A DNA stretch of 64,000 bases from Clostridiales bacterium (GTDB lineage: Bacteria > Bacillota > Clostridia > Christensenellales > Aristaeellaceae), in the NCBI GenBank assembly GCA_015056325.1, contig SVGL01000001.1:62001-126000 (forward strand), in the 5' to 3' direction. The notes beneath the pieces are model-generated. The model searched no databases, had not been told where the DNA came from, and saw only the letters and a list, made by a program, of their open reading frames with translations. Position numbers and translations under genes: made by a program. Positions 17,844 to 26,740 of the stretch are shown here, piece by piece; positions within the stretch are counted from its first letter, which is position 1, and each line of letters starts with the position of its first letter.

Positions 17844-19991
17844 TCACACTCCCCGGGCCTGAGCGTTGCGCTCGATGATCATGTCCTGCCACTCCCGGTT
17901 AAGGGTGACGAAGCGGGCGTTCCAGCCGGACACGCGCACCGACAGGGTCTTGTAATCCTGGGGACGCTCGCGGGCCTCCAGGAGGGTCTTGACGTCCACC
18001 GCATCCAGCTGGAGGAAGAAGCCGTCCAGTGCGAGGAAGCCGCGCATCAGCCCCATGAGGGCGTCCACGCCGTTCTCGCCGGAAAGGGTGGCGGGGAGGA
18101 TCTTCACATCCAGCGCCGCCCCGCAGGACTGGCGCACCAGATCCGCCTTGCAGTGGGACTTGATCATCGCTGTCGCGCCGGCGCAGTCGGTGCCGGGGGT
18201 GGGGGAGTCATTGCCGGAGAGGATATCGCCCTTGCGGTATCCAAAGGCAGTGGCGGTGCGGTTGGGCAGCCAGTCGATCTGCCGCCCGAAGGTGCTCACA
18301 CCCGGCACGAACTTGACCGGATGTGCACGATTCTCAGCGCATTTGTGGACAATGTCCGCAAAATCATTCAGCAACCGAGAATGCCACAGGTCGGCGACGT
18401 CATCATCGTTGCCGTAGTAGGCGTACTTGGTGCGCACGTACTGGCGCAGGACTTCCTCGCCCTCCCAGTTGCGGCGGAGGATTTCCACCAGCTGGGGCAA
18501 CGTGAGCTTCTTTTCTACATAAACAAGCTGCTGGATGGCGTGCAGGGAGTTGGCCACGTCCGGCGCGCCGCCGATGTGGGGGGAGCGCAGCGTGTAGTCC
18601 GGGCCGAGGTCATCGTAGAACTGGGCCTTCTCCAGGCAGCCGTCCATAAAGAGGCTGATGACGCTGGTGGGCTTCACCGGCTGGATAGCGCGCCAGCGGC
18701 CCTCGCGCAGCTCATACACATCGGCGATCCGCTTTTTGTACAGGCCGTCGATGACCTTTGAAAGCTCGGTGAGATAGGCCTGGTAGAGGCTCTCTGCGTC
18801 GGGGAAATCAGGCGCAGGGCCGTCGCTGTTCAGGCCAAGCACCTCGTTGAGGATCTGCAGTCCATCAAAGGGCGAATAGCTGAAGTTGGTGCGGCCGGGC
18901 ATCTGGATCTCCCAGCAGCCGTCGTTGGCGAAATTCAGGGCCTCCAGCTTGCTGTAGCCCTCCCTTTCCAGGGAGCGGAGGATCAGCGGCTCGTTATAGA
19001 TGGCCACGATGCCGCCGCCATGGCGCATCACCTCGGCGATCTTCCGCAGCAGCTTTTCCGGGGAGTTTTCATTCAGCCGCACGGTGATGGGGTAGTCGGA
19101 GATGCCCAGCTCCTCCACCACCTCCAGGGCCAGGTAGGTGAGGCTGCACGTGACCTCGCGGCATTCTTCGTCCAGACCGCCGAGCACCAGGTTCTGATAA
19201 TGCTGGGCGTCGCCGGTCTTCTGGGGCGTGTCGGACTGGATCCACTCGCAGCCCTTGATGAAGAAGGACGCCATGATATCGCGGGCTTCTTCCATCGTGA
19301 TGCGGCCCGCGGCCAGATCATTTTCCAGGTAGGAACCTGCCAGCCAGTCCAGGCGGCCGATGCCGGGCCAGTTGCCGCACAGCCGGGTAAAGGCGAAGAT
19401 GAACCAGATGGTCTGCATGGCCTCGCGATAGGTGGTGGCGGGGCCGAAGGGCACCTGTTGCAGCACGGCATGCATATCCGGGCGGGCGATGCGGGTGGCT
19501 TCCAGGTAGCGTGTATGCCAGATGCGGATGGCTTCGATAGCATTATCCAGGCTCAGCACCATGCGGCGCTGCTCGTCGGTGAGGGCAGGGTCCGTCAGGC
19601 GGGCGGTGATGTCGGCCTTGTAGGCGTCCAGGCCTTCGCGGACGACTTTATCCAGCTTCAGCGTCAGGTGGGAACGGCACTCGTAGGTTGACACGCCGTG
19701 ATAGGTGGCCAGGCCATAGTGACGGATGCCGCTGCCCAGCGTCGCGGCGCCGCAAAGGAGCTCCTCCTCACAGATGCGCAGGGGAGCGTTTTCGGCAATG
19801 CGGCGGATCGCGATGTCCTGCCGGTCGATTTCCGGAAGCTGATCGAAGCCCTCGATGTCATCCAGAGAGACGGACATGTGGCGCATCGCGTCATCGCCGT
19901 ATTCGCCGTGCATGGAACGCCAGGCCCAGTTGCGGATACGGTCATTCAGGCGGATCGGGCGGGGCGTCAGGGATGCGGTGGGGAAAATCAT
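17844..19991 (-). CDS. Glycyl radical enzyme, substrate unknown (pyruvate formate-lyase family)
   Basis: A 715-aa glycyl radical enzyme. The radical Gly689 lies in VRVSGWNARF, 26 residues before the C-terminus. The thiyl Cys359 lies in FANDGCWEIQ, with Glu361 two residues later. The CxE arrangement is that of dehydratases, lyases and decarboxylases rather than true pyruvate formate-lyase, which has Cys-Cys. Trp between Cys and Glu, and Trp after the radical Gly where Tyr is usual, set it apart from the characterised diol dehydratase, CutC and HypD types. The start is fixed by GAGGTGATC 8 nt before ATG. The operon continues with its activase and a glycosidase-like protein; an amidohydrolase is divergent. 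The substrate is not predictable from sequence alone. Confidence 0.88.
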   Translation of the reverse strand: MIFPTASLTPRPIRLNDRIRNWAWRSMHGEYGDDAMRHMSVSLDDIEGFDQLPEIDRQDIAIRRIAENAPLRICEEELLCGAATLGSGIRHYGLATYHGVSTYECRSHLTLKLDKVVREGLDAYKADITARLTDPALTDEQRRMVLSLDNAIEAIRIWHTRYLEATRIARPDMHAVLQQVPFGPATTYREAMQTIWFIFAFTRLCGNWPGIGRLDWLAGSYLENDLAAGRITMEEARDIMASFFIKGCEWIQSDTPQKTGDAQHYQNLVLGGLDEECREVTCSLTYLALEVVEELGISDYPITVRLNENSPEKLLRKIAEVMRHGGGIVAIYNEPLILRSLEREGYSKLEALNFANDGCWEIQMPGRTNFSYSPFDGLQILNEVLGLNSDGPAPDFPDAESLYQAYLTELSKVIDGLYKKRIADVYELREGRWRAIQPVKPTSVISLFMDGCLEKAQFYDDLGPDYTLRSPHIGGAPDVANSLHAIQQLVYVEKKLTLPQLVEILRRNWEGEEVLRQYVRTKYAYYGNDDDVADLWHSRLLNDFADIVHKCAENRAHPVKFVPGVSTFGRQIDWLPNRTATAFGYRKGDILSGNDSPTPGTDCAGATAMIKSHCKADLVRQSCGAALDVKILPATLSGENGVDALMGLMRGFLALDGFFLQLDAVDVKTLLEARERPQDYKTLSVRVSGWNARFVTLNREWQDMIIERNAQARGV

Positions 19992-20015
19992 ATGGATCAC
20001 CTCGTTTGTAAGTAT

Positions 20016-20044
20016 AGAATACCATATCGCGTAAGTATTTTCAA
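20016..20044 (-). promoter_or_regulatory. Promoter of the glycyl radical enzyme operon
   Basis: On the minus strand, TTGAAA (20044-20039) and TATTCT (20021-20016) are 17 bp apart, just upstream of the GRE ribosome binding site. Confidence 0.65.
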
Positions 20045-20073
20045 TACGGAGAGTCGAAGATTGTCTGCGATGA

Positions 20074-20102
20074 TTGACTCCGTGGGGAAGTTGGCGTATA
20101 AT
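20074..20102 (+). promoter_or_regulatory. Promoter of the amidohydrolase gene
   Basis: TTGACT at 20074-20079 and TATAAT at 20097-20102 are 17 bp apart. It is back-to-back with the GRE promoter, with 29 bp between the two -35 boxes, so one regulator could control both. Confidence 0.75.
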
Positions 20103-20138
20103 GAAAGACAAAACAGACACGGTATCACGGAGGACAAC

Positions 20139-20900
20139 ATGAAGATCATCGATTTTCACATGCATCCCTACCTGAACGAGACGGAAAACATGCGTTTCTA
20201 CCCCGGCGGCGACAAGCCGGAGGAGATCCGCCCCCGCCTGGAGCAGAGCGGCATTACCCATATCTGCGGCAGCATCTGCAGCAAGGATGAAAGTGTTTCC
20301 ATCTGGCAGCTCAACGACATCGCCCTGCAGATCTGGGAGAAGCTGGGAGATTACTATACCCCCGGTTTCCACGTGCATCCGGCGGAGGTGGAACGCTCGC
20401 TGGAGGAGATCCGCCGCATGGATGGCCTGGGCGTGCGTCTGATGGGCGAGGTCGTGCCCTACATGCATGGCTGGAACGATTTCCGGAACACAAACTATTT
20501 CGACCAGATGGACGGAATCTTCGCTGAGGCGGAGAAGCGGGGCATGGTCTTCAGCTACCACACCGACTGGGGCTGGAAGCTGGAGGACATGATCCAGGGG
20601 CATCCCGACCTGCCCTTTGTGGCGGCTCACCCCGGCGAGCGCGAGAGCGTTGCGAACCACATCGCCCGCATGCGCAAGTATGAGAACTGTTACCTGGATA
20701 TCTCCGGTACCGGCATCCTGCGCCTGGGTGCCCTGGAGCACCTGGTCAACAACGTGGGCGCGGACCGCATTCTCTTCGGCACCGATTACCCCATCTCCAA
20801 CCACGACCTGTACGTGCACTGTGTGAAGGTGGCCCGCATCTCTGACAGCGACAAGGAGAAGATTTTCCACCTGAACGCCGAGCGTCTGCTGGGCCTGTGA
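20139..20900 (+). CDS. Amidohydrolase-2 family metal-dependent hydrolase
   Basis: A 253-aa metal-dependent hydrolase or decarboxylase of the amidohydrolase-2 (PF04909) type. The HxH motif is in IIDFHMHPY, further ligands are in FSYHTDWGW and AAHPGERES, and the catalytic Asp lies in LFGTDYP near the C-terminus. The start is set by CGGAGG 5 nt upstream and by the promoter at 20074-20102. The family covers lactonases, uronate isomerase relatives and decarboxylases, so the substrate is open. Divergent placement beside the glycyl radical enzyme operon suggests a shared pathway. A terminator follows closely, so it is monocistronic. Confidence 0.82.
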   Translation: MKIIDFHMHPYLNETENMRFYPGGDKPEEIRPRLEQSGITHICGSICSKDESVSIWQLNDIALQIWEKLGDYYTPGFHVHPAEVERSLEEIRRMDGLGVRLMGEVVPYMHGWNDFRNTNYFDQMDGIFAEAEKRGMVFSYHTDWGWKLEDMIQGHPDLPFVAAHPGERESVANHIARMRKYENCYLDISGTGILRLGALEHLVNNVGADRILFGTDYPISNHDLYVHCVKVARISDSDKEKIFHLNAERLLGL

Positions 20901-20908
20901 TATATTGG

Positions 20909-20935
20909 ACTCCCTCGTTTCGGGGGAGTTCTTTT
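20909..20935 (+). terminator. Terminator after the amidohydrolase
   Basis: ACTCCC pairs with GGGAGT across a short loop, followed by TCTTTTT. Confidence 0.75.
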
Positions 20936-20997
20936 TGTTCGCGCTCAAAAAATGACGCAAGCGGCATTTGAATGGCGTGCGTCCTGCGCTGCGGCTC

Positions 20998-21027
20998 TTG
21001 AAACCGGAAATAAATCTGTGGTATCAT
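20998..21027 (+). promoter_or_regulatory. Probable promoter of fbp
   Basis: TTGAAA at 20998-21003 and TATCAT at 21022-21027 are 18 bp apart and lie 60 nt before the fbp start. Confidence 0.5.
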
Positions 21028-21086
21028 GTTTCTAACGGAAACGTTCTGTCCCGATTTGCACAGGTGTATCCTGGGAGGGAAGTCAT

Positions 21087-23069
21087 ATGAATACCGCATT
21101 CACGCCGGAAAAGCTGCGTTACCTGATGCTGCTGGCCCGGCAGTACCCCACTGTACAGGCAGCCAGCACGGAGATCATCCGCCTGCAGGCCATCCTCCAT
21201 CTGCCCAAGGGAACCGAGCATTTCATGTCCGACATCCATGGCGAGCATGAGGCTTTTTTGCATATTCTGAATTCCAGCTCCGGCGAGGTCCGGGCGAAGA
21301 TCAACGACTGCTTTGCCTCCTCCCTGACGGAGATGGAACGGGGGGATCTGGCGGCGCTGGTCCATTATCCCACGGAGAAGCTGGCCCTGGCGGCGGACGC
21401 CATGTCTGACATGGAGGCATGGTATCGCGCAACCCTCGGCCGTCTGGTGGAGCTGTGCCGGTTTGTGTCGGTGAAGCACACACGAAACAAAGTGCGTACC
21501 TACATGCCTGCCGAATACGCGGAAATTCTGGATGAGATGGTCTACCTCCAGCACAGCGATGAGACCCGGCAGGCGCAGTATCGCAGCATCATTGACGCCA
21601 TTATCAGCATTGGTCAGGCCCCCCAGGTGATTGAGGCCTTCTGCGGCGTGATCAAAGCGCTGACCTGCGATCATCTGCACATCGTGGGCGATATCTTTGA
21701 CCGCGGCCCCCGGGCTGACATCGTCATGGACTCCCTGATGAGATGCCACAATGTGGATATCCAGTGGGGGAATCACGATGTGCTGTGGATGGGCGCGGCA
21801 TCCGGTTCCCGCACGATGGTGGCGACGGTGCTGTCCAATTCCATCCACTATAACAACCTGGATGTGATCGAGACCGGCTACGGGATTTCCCTGCGGCCTC
21901 TGTCCGTCTTTGCCAACGAGGTTTACAAGCGGTCGGACCTCCATTGCTTCCATGTCAAACTCACTGGCGACGCTGCCAGCCGCTACACCGAGAAGGACAA
22001 GCTGCTCTCCGCCCGGATGTACAAGGCCATCACCATCATCCTGTTCAAGCTGGAAGGCCAGAAGGTTCAGCGCTGCCCGGAATTCGGCATGGAGGATCGC
22101 CTGCTGCTGGACAAGATCGACTATGCCAACAAGACCATTACCATTGAAGATCAGGTCTACCCTCTGGAGGACTGCGATTTCCCCACGGTAGATCCGCAGA
22201 ATCCCTACGAGCTGACCCCGGAGGAAGCCCAGGTCATCCAGCAGCTGACAGAGTCCTTCCGCCATTCAGAGAAGCTGCAGCGGCAGATCCGCTTCCTGTA
22301 CTCCAATGGCAGCCTGTACAAAGTTCACAACGGCAATCTGCTCTTCCATGGCTGCATCCCCATGAACCCTGACGGCAGCCTGATGACCTTCTGCATTGGC
22401 GGAAAGGCGCGCAGCGGCCGTGCCTTCATGGACTATGCGGACCGACTGGCCCGCAAGGCGTACTATGACAAGCGCGGTACTCCGGAAAGGCGATTTGGTC
22501 TGGATTTCCTGTGGTGGCTCTGGGCGGGCAGAAACAGCCCCATCTACGGCCGAGACAGGATGACCACCTTTGAACGCCGGTTTATCAAGGATGAAAGCAC
22601 CTGGCTGGAGCCCAAAAACGCTTATTACGAGCACTATAATGATCCCGCCATGTGTGAATGGCTGCTGCAGGAGTTCGGCCTTCATGGCGTGCACAGTCAT
22701 ATCATCAACGGGCATGTGCCAGTCCGGGCAGGGAAGGGCGAGAGCCCCATCAAGGGCGGCGGCAAGCTGCTGGTCATTGACGGCGGCTTCTCCAAGGCAT
22801 ATCAGCCCACATCGGGTATTGCGGGGTATACGCTGCTGTTCAACTCGCGCCATTACCGCATGGTATCCCACCAGCCCTTCCCGGGGAAGTGGAATGCTAT
22901 CCACCGCAATGATGACATCGAGAGCGATTCCGTCATTTTCGAGGCACTGACGGAGCGCATGCATGTCGCTCATACGGACGAGGGCCGCGAGCTGCAGGCC
23001 CATGTGGACGACCTGATGGATCTGCTCAGAGCCTACCGCACGGGCGCGGTAACGGAGGCTCACCGTTGA
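21087..23069 (+). CDS. fbp: Fructose-1,6-bisphosphatase class III
   Basis: A gluconeogenic phosphatase that converts fructose-1,6-bisphosphate to fructose-6-phosphate. At 660 aa it has the typical length of the Firmicutes-specific class III enzyme. Calcineurin-type metal motifs are MSDIHGEHE (about 48-55), VGDIFDRGP and QWGNHD, with FGLDFLWWLW and VRAGKGESPIKGGGKLLVIDGGFS further on. GGAGG precedes the ATG. Placed before uxuA and uxuB, it fits growth on uronates, where hexoses must be made from pyruvate and triose phosphates; the link is inferred. Confidence 0.95.
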   Translation: MNTAFTPEKLRYLMLLARQYPTVQAASTEIIRLQAILHLPKGTEHFMSDIHGEHEAFLHILNSSSGEVRAKINDCFASSLTEMERGDLAALVHYPTEKLALAADAMSDMEAWYRATLGRLVELCRFVSVKHTRNKVRTYMPAEYAEILDEMVYLQHSDETRQAQYRSIIDAIISIGQAPQVIEAFCGVIKALTCDHLHIVGDIFDRGPRADIVMDSLMRCHNVDIQWGNHDVLWMGAASGSRTMVATVLSNSIHYNNLDVIETGYGISLRPLSVFANEVYKRSDLHCFHVKLTGDAASRYTEKDKLLSARMYKAITIILFKLEGQKVQRCPEFGMEDRLLLDKIDYANKTITIEDQVYPLEDCDFPTVDPQNPYELTPEEAQVIQQLTESFRHSEKLQRQIRFLYSNGSLYKVHNGNLLFHGCIPMNPDGSLMTFCIGGKARSGRAFMDYADRLARKAYYDKRGTPERRFGLDFLWWLWAGRNSPIYGRDRMTTFERRFIKDESTWLEPKNAYYEHYNDPAMCEWLLQEFGLHGVHSHIINGHVPVRAGKGESPIKGGGKLLVIDGGFSKAYQPTSGIAGYTLLFNSRHYRMVSHQPFPGKWNAIHRNDDIESDSVIFEALTERMHVAHTDEGRELQAHVDDLMDLLRAYRTGAVTEAHR

Positions 23070-23151
23070 TACGGCTGTCATGGATGGGAAAGAAAAATCC
23101 ATTCGCGACACACATTCGCCGCGAAATGGCACGCTTTTTGGCCTGGAGTGG

Positions 23152-23181
23152 TTTACAACAGATGGCCGGGCATGCTATAAT
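23152..23181 (+). promoter_or_regulatory. Promoter of uxuA
   Basis: TTTACA at 23152-23157 and TATAAT at 23176-23181 are 18 bp apart. An imperfect hairpin (CCATTCGCG with CGCGAAATGG, 23098-23128) followed by CACGCTTTTT may end the fbp transcript just before it. Confidence 0.6.
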
Positions 23182-23276
23182 AGACATGATGTGAGCGTAT
23201 GCTGCAAGGCCGCTCCGCATGGTTACAATCAAAGGGGGAGGCGCATTGCAGCCCCGAAGATAAGGAGAGAACGACT

Positions 23277-24356
23277 ATGAAAATGACCTTCCGCTGGTAT
23301 GGCAAGGAAATCGACCCCATTCAGCTCAAGTACGTCAAGCAGATTCCCGGCATGTCCGGTCTGATGGGCCTGCTGGACAAGCCCGCCGGCGTTGACTGGC
23401 CTGAAGAGGAAGTCAAGGAGCTGGTGGATTACGTCCACTCCTGCGGTCTGGAGCTGGAAGTGATCGAGTCCGTCAACGTCCATGAGGACATCAAGATGGG
23501 CCTGCCCACCCGTGATGAGTACATCAAGAATTACTGCTCCACCATCCGCACCCTGGCCAAGTACGGCGTGAAGGTCATCGTGTACAACTTCATGCCCATT
23601 TTTGACTGGCTGCGTACCGACCTGGCCCGCGAGATTCCCGAGGATGGCTCCAACTCCCTGTACTTCAACGAGGAAGACCTGGGCGAAATGGGCCCCATGG
23701 AGATCGTCCGCCGTACCGCCGAGGATTCCAAGGGCTTCACCCTGCCCGGCTGGGAGCCTGAGCGTCTGGCCCTGCTGGAGACCACCCTCAAGCAGTACGA
23801 GGGCATCACCCCCGACATGCTGCGCGAGAACTACAAGTACTTCCTGGAGCGCGTGTGCCCCGTGTGTGAGGAAGTCGGCGTGAAGCTGGCCTGCCATCCC
23901 GACGATCCCGCCTGGCCCATCTTCGGCCTGCCCCGCATCGCCCACAGCCAGGAGGATTACGACAAGATCGTCAACCTGTACAACAGCCCCGCCAACACCC
24001 TGTGCCTGTGCACCGGCTCTCTGGGCTCCAACCCCGAGAACGATATCCCTGCCATCATCCGTCACTTCGGCGAGATGGACCGCATCGGCGCCATGCACGT
24101 GCGCAACGTGAAGTATCTGGGCTACCGTCACTTCCGTGAGGCTGCTCACCTGTCTTCCACCGGCGATCTGGACATGTTCGAGATCATGAAGGCGATCTAC
24201 GACACCTGCCCCGACACCTACATCCGCCCCGACCATGGCCGCATGATCTGGGACGAGGAAGGCCGTCCCGGCTATGGCCTGTACGACCGTGCCCTGGGCG
24301 CCACCTACATCAACGGCATCTGGGAAGCGCTGTGCAAGATTTACGGCGACAAGTAA
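23277..24356 (+). CDS. uxuA: Mannonate dehydratase
   Basis: UxuA dehydrates D-mannonate to 2-keto-3-deoxygluconate in glucuronate catabolism. The 359-aa protein is the usual length and opens with [20 protein letters not shown]. Family stretches include [28 protein letters not shown] and [10 protein letters not shown]-like [10 protein letters not shown], then [10 protein letters not shown] and [13 protein letters not shown], which provide the Cys/His metal ligands. The start has AAGGAGAG 7 nt upstream. The base composition (strongly C-ending codons) suggests high expression. UxuB follows 222 nt downstream under a separate promoter. Confidence 0.95.
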   Translation: MKMTFRWYGKEIDPIQLKYVKQIPGMSGLMGLLDKPAGVDWPEEEVKELVDYVHSCGLELEVIESVNVHEDIKMGLPTRDEYIKNYCSTIRTLAKYGVKVIVYNFMPIFDWLRTDLAREIPEDGSNSLYFNEEDLGEMGPMEIVRRTAEDSKGFTLPGWEPERLALLETTLKQYEGITPDMLRENYKYFLERVCPVCEEVGVKLACHPDDPAWPIFGLPRIAHSQEDYDKIVNLYNSPANTLCLCTGSLGSNPENDIPAIIRHFGEMDRIGAMHVRNVKYLGYRHFREAAHLSSTGDLDMFEIMKAIYDTCPDTYIRPDHGRMIWDEEGRPGYGLYDRALGATYINGIWEALCKIYGDK

Positions 24357-24500
24357 GCAGCGTTGACGCTGCACCCAACGCGCGATTGAGTAGTCTGCTA
24401 TTGCGTGACCTACCGCGTGTGAGTTGGGACTGTGCCTGCAGTTGACTTTCCGCGCCCTCATGGCGCGGGAAAAGAGATTGACTTAGGTGCATAATATGAA
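24357..24500 (+). other. Structured non-coding stretch between uxuA and uxuB
   Basis: I see no gene here. Two perfect-stem hairpins are present: GCAGCG/CGCTGC (24357-24372) and CCGCGCC/GGCGCGG (24450-24468, extended by TTT/AAA). Neither has a clear T-run, so they are weak as terminators. They may stabilise the uxuA mRNA end or form a small RNA. Confidence 0.4.
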
Positions 24501-24529
24501 TTGACGAAAATCGTGGTCAGTGGTATAGT
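24501..24529 (+). promoter_or_regulatory. Promoter of uxuB
   Basis: TTGACG at 24501-24506 and TATAGT at 24524-24529 are 17 bp apart. Confidence 0.7.
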
Positions 24530-24556
24530 GAGTATAACCTCACAGCCACTGACCAC
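24513..24556. promoter_or_regulatory. Perfect 11-bp inverted repeat spanning the uxuB promoter
   Basis: GTGGTCAGTGG (24513-24523) fills the spacer between the -35 and -10 boxes. Its exact reverse complement CCACTGACCAC lies at 24546-24556, downstream of the start point. An inner GTGAG/CTCAC pair is nested at 24528-24543. Because the left arm is upstream of transcription start, this is more likely a DNA operator than an RNA hairpin. Confidence 0.6.
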
Positions 24557-24578
24557 TTTATTGAGGAGGAATACCACC

Positions 24579-26192
24579 ATGAAGCTGACTTACCAGGGCA
24601 TCCAGGACAAGGCTGCCTTCGAGGCCGCCGGCATCGCCCTGCCCAAGTTCGACTGGCAGGACATGTGCGCTGAAACCGAGAAGGCTCCCGTGTGGGTGCA
24701 TTTCGGCGCGGGCAATATCTTCCGTGGATTTATCGCTGTGCTGCAGCAGCGCCTGCTGAACGAGGGCCTGGCCACCAGCGGTATCGTCGCGGCGGAAACC
24801 TTCGACTACGACATCATCAACAAGATCTACGATCCCTTCGATTCCATGACCCTGATGGTGACGCTTAAGCCCGACGGCTCCACCGAGAAGGAAGTCATCG
24901 CTTCCATCGCCAAGGGCATCCGCGCGGATTCCTCCAATGCGGCCGAGTGGGCAGCGCTGAAAGCCTGCTTCGTGAATCCCGCGCTGCAGATGGCGTCCTT
25001 CACCATCACCGAGAAGGGCTATGCGCTGACCAACGTCAAGGGCGAAGTGATGCCCGTCGTCACCGAGGACATCGCGAATGGCCCAGACAAGGCCCGCCAT
25101 GCCATGGCTGTCGTGGCAGCGATGCTCTACGCCCGCTATCAGGCCGGCGCGCAGCCCATCGCCATGGTGTCCATGGATAACTGCAGCCACAATGGCGCGA
25201 AGCTGAAGGAATCTGTCACCACTATTGTGGACGGCTGGGTTGCGAATGGCTTCTGCCCGACAGGCTTTGCGGAGTGGGTAAAGAACGAGACGAATGTCTC
25301 CTTCCCCTGGAGCATGATCGACAAGATCACCCCCCGTCCTGCTGATGCGATCCGTGATCAGCTGGCCGAGCTCGGCGTGGAGGACATGGCACCCGTTGTC
25401 ACCACCCGCAACACCTACATTGCGCCCTTCGTCAACGCTGAGGCTCCCCAGTACCTGGTGGTGGAGGATCGCTTCCCCAACGGCCGCCCCGCCCTGGAGA
25501 AGGCTGGCGTGTACCTGACCGACCGCGATACCGTCAACATGACCGAGCGCATGAAGGTTACCACCTGCCTCAATCCCCTGCACACTGCCCTGGCGGTCTA
25601 CGGCTGCCTGCTGGGCTACACCTCCATCGCTGCGGAAATGAAGGATGAGCAGCTGGTCAAGCTGGTCAGAACCATCGGCTATGCGGAAGGCCTGCCCGTG
25701 GTGGTCGATCCAAAGATCATCGACCCCAAGGCCTTCATCGACGAGGTGGTTGAACAGCGCCTGCCCAACCCCTTCATCCCCGATATGCCCCAGCGCATTG
25801 CCACTGACACCTCTCTGAAGGTGCCGATCCGCTTCGGCGAGACCATCAAGTCCTACATCGCGGATCCCGAGAAGGACGTGACCTCCCTGACCGCCATTCC
25901 CCTGGCAATCGCTGGCTGGCTGCGCTACCTGCTGGCTGTGGATGACGAGGGCAAGGAGATGCCCGTCTCCGCCGATCCCATGCTGCCCGCGCTGCAGGCT
26001 GAACTGGCTGGCGTAGAGCTGGGTAAGCCCGAGAGCTGCATCGGCAAGCTGGATGCTATCCTGACCAACGAGGTGATCTTCGCTGTTGACCTGAAGAGGA
26101 CTGGTCTGGCGGAGAAGGTGGAGGGCTTCCTGCGCGAGATGCTCGCTGGCCCCGGCGCCGTCCGCGCGACCCTGGTCAAGTATCTGGGCTGA
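24579..26192 (+). CDS. uxuB: D-fructuronate reductase (mannitol dehydrogenase family)
   Basis: UxuB interconverts fructuronate and mannonate with NAD(H), the step before UxuA. The 537-aa protein is the long-chain mannitol dehydrogenase type. An N-terminal NAD-binding fold (WVHFGAGNIFRGFIA) is followed by the catalytic domain with KVTTCLNPLHTALA, which holds the KxxxxNxxH active-site motif. GAGGAGG precedes ATG 24579. No uronate isomerase (UxaC), KDG kinase or aldolase is in this window, so the pathway must be completed elsewhere. A terminator follows. Confidence 0.93.
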   Translation: MKLTYQGIQDKAAFEAAGIALPKFDWQDMCAETEKAPVWVHFGAGNIFRGFIAVLQQRLLNEGLATSGIVAAETFDYDIINKIYDPFDSMTLMVTLKPDGSTEKEVIASIAKGIRADSSNAAEWAALKACFVNPALQMASFTITEKGYALTNVKGEVMPVVTEDIANGPDKARHAMAVVAAMLYARYQAGAQPIAMVSMDNCSHNGAKLKESVTTIVDGWVANGFCPTGFAEWVKNETNVSFPWSMIDKITPRPADAIRDQLAELGVEDMAPVVTTRNTYIAPFVNAEAPQYLVVEDRFPNGRPALEKAGVYLTDRDTVNMTERMKVTTCLNPLHTALAVYGCLLGYTSIAAEMKDEQLVKLVRTIGYAEGLPVVVDPKIIDPKAFIDEVVEQRLPNPFIPDMPQRIATDTSLKVPIRFGETIKSYIADPEKDVTSLTAIPLAIAGWLRYLLAVDDEGKEMPVSADPMLPALQAELAGVELGKPESCIGKLDAILTNEVIFAVDLKRTGLAEKVEGFLREMLAGPGAVRATLVKYLG

Positions 26193-26209
26193 TCAATAAG
26201 AAAAAGATA

Positions 26210-26248
26210 GAGCCGCATTCCCAGTGGGGGAGTGCGGCTCCTTGTTGT
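26210..26248 (+). terminator. Terminator after uxuB
   Basis: GAGCCGCATTCCC pairs with GGGGAGTGCGGCTC around AGTG, then CTTGTTGTT. It lies between convergent genes. Confidence 0.75.
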
Positions 26249-26668
26249 TCAGATGTAATGAAGCAGCTTAAGGGCGTCATAGAGGCCGTCCAGCGAGATG
26301 CAGAGGCCGATCACGATCACCAGCATGCAGATGGAAAATGTCATGCCGTCATCCCGCAGGTCCTCCCAGTATGTGGTGATGGCGTATCCCAGGCCCAGAG
26401 ACAGATTCTGAAAGAACTCGCTGATGCGGAATTTCAAGGCGCTCCAGCCCTGGCGGAAGGAGCCGCCCACAAAGCACATCATATGGAAGATGAAGCCCAG
26501 CCCGAAACCGATCCCCTGGGCGGAGGCCGCATGCAGCGCTTTGGTGCCGGTGGTGTAGGCCGAAATGAAGAGATAGAGCAAAACGGCAAAGGTGATGGGG
26601 ACAAGGATCATAATCAGCAAGATGACCCAAAAGCCGCGATAGGGAGGCTGATGCTTCTGTTTGTGCAT
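26249..26668 (-). CDS. Small membrane protein of unknown function
   Basis: A 139-aa protein I do not recognise. Hydropathy by eye gives three membrane segments at about 13-37, 46-69 and 111-136. A basic N-terminus (HKQKHQ) and an amphipathic stretch around 75-100 are also visible. AAGGAG lies 7 nt before ATG 26668, and a good promoter (TTGACG-17-TAGAAT) is just upstream, so it is a real single-gene unit. No catalytic motif is visible. The neighbours (uxuB, Tat-exported protein) give no clear clue. Confidence 0.65.
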   Translation of the reverse strand: MHKQKHQPPYRGFWVILLIMILVPITFAVLLYLFISAYTTGTKALHAASAQGIGFGLGFIFHMMCFVGGSFRQGWSALKFRISEFFQNLSLGLGYAITTYWEDLRDDGMTFSICMLVIVIGLCISLDGLYDALKLLHYI

Positions 26669-26698
26669 GGCCAGGCTCCTTTGACAATGGAATGCCCT

Positions 26699-26727
26699 AT
26701 TCTATCATTTTCGGCAGAAAACGTCAA
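26699..26727 (-). promoter_or_regulatory. Promoter of the small membrane protein gene
   Basis: On the minus strand, TTGACG (26727-26722) and TAGAAT (26704-26699) are 17 bp apart. Confidence 0.65.
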
Positions 26728-26740
26728 TCTTGCAGCAATA

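Noticed and set aside
17844-19991. Annotation of the glycyl radical enzyme as pyruvate formate-lyase
   Set aside because: The active site has a single Cys followed by Glu two residues later, not the adjacent cysteine pair of true pyruvate formate-lyase.
19698-20138. Upstream extension of the amidohydrolase frame
   Set aside because: It overlaps the start of the glycyl radical enzyme gene and lies before the mapped-looking promoter at 20074-20102.
19992-20960. N-terminal extension of the glycyl radical enzyme frame
   Set aside because: The extension runs through the divergent promoter region and into the amidohydrolase gene. GAGGTGATC before 19991 sets the real start.
23098-23140. Hairpin CCATTCGCG/CGCGAAATGG as a definite fbp terminator
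   Set aside because: The stem has a bulge and the T-run is separated from it by five bases, so I only mention it as possible.
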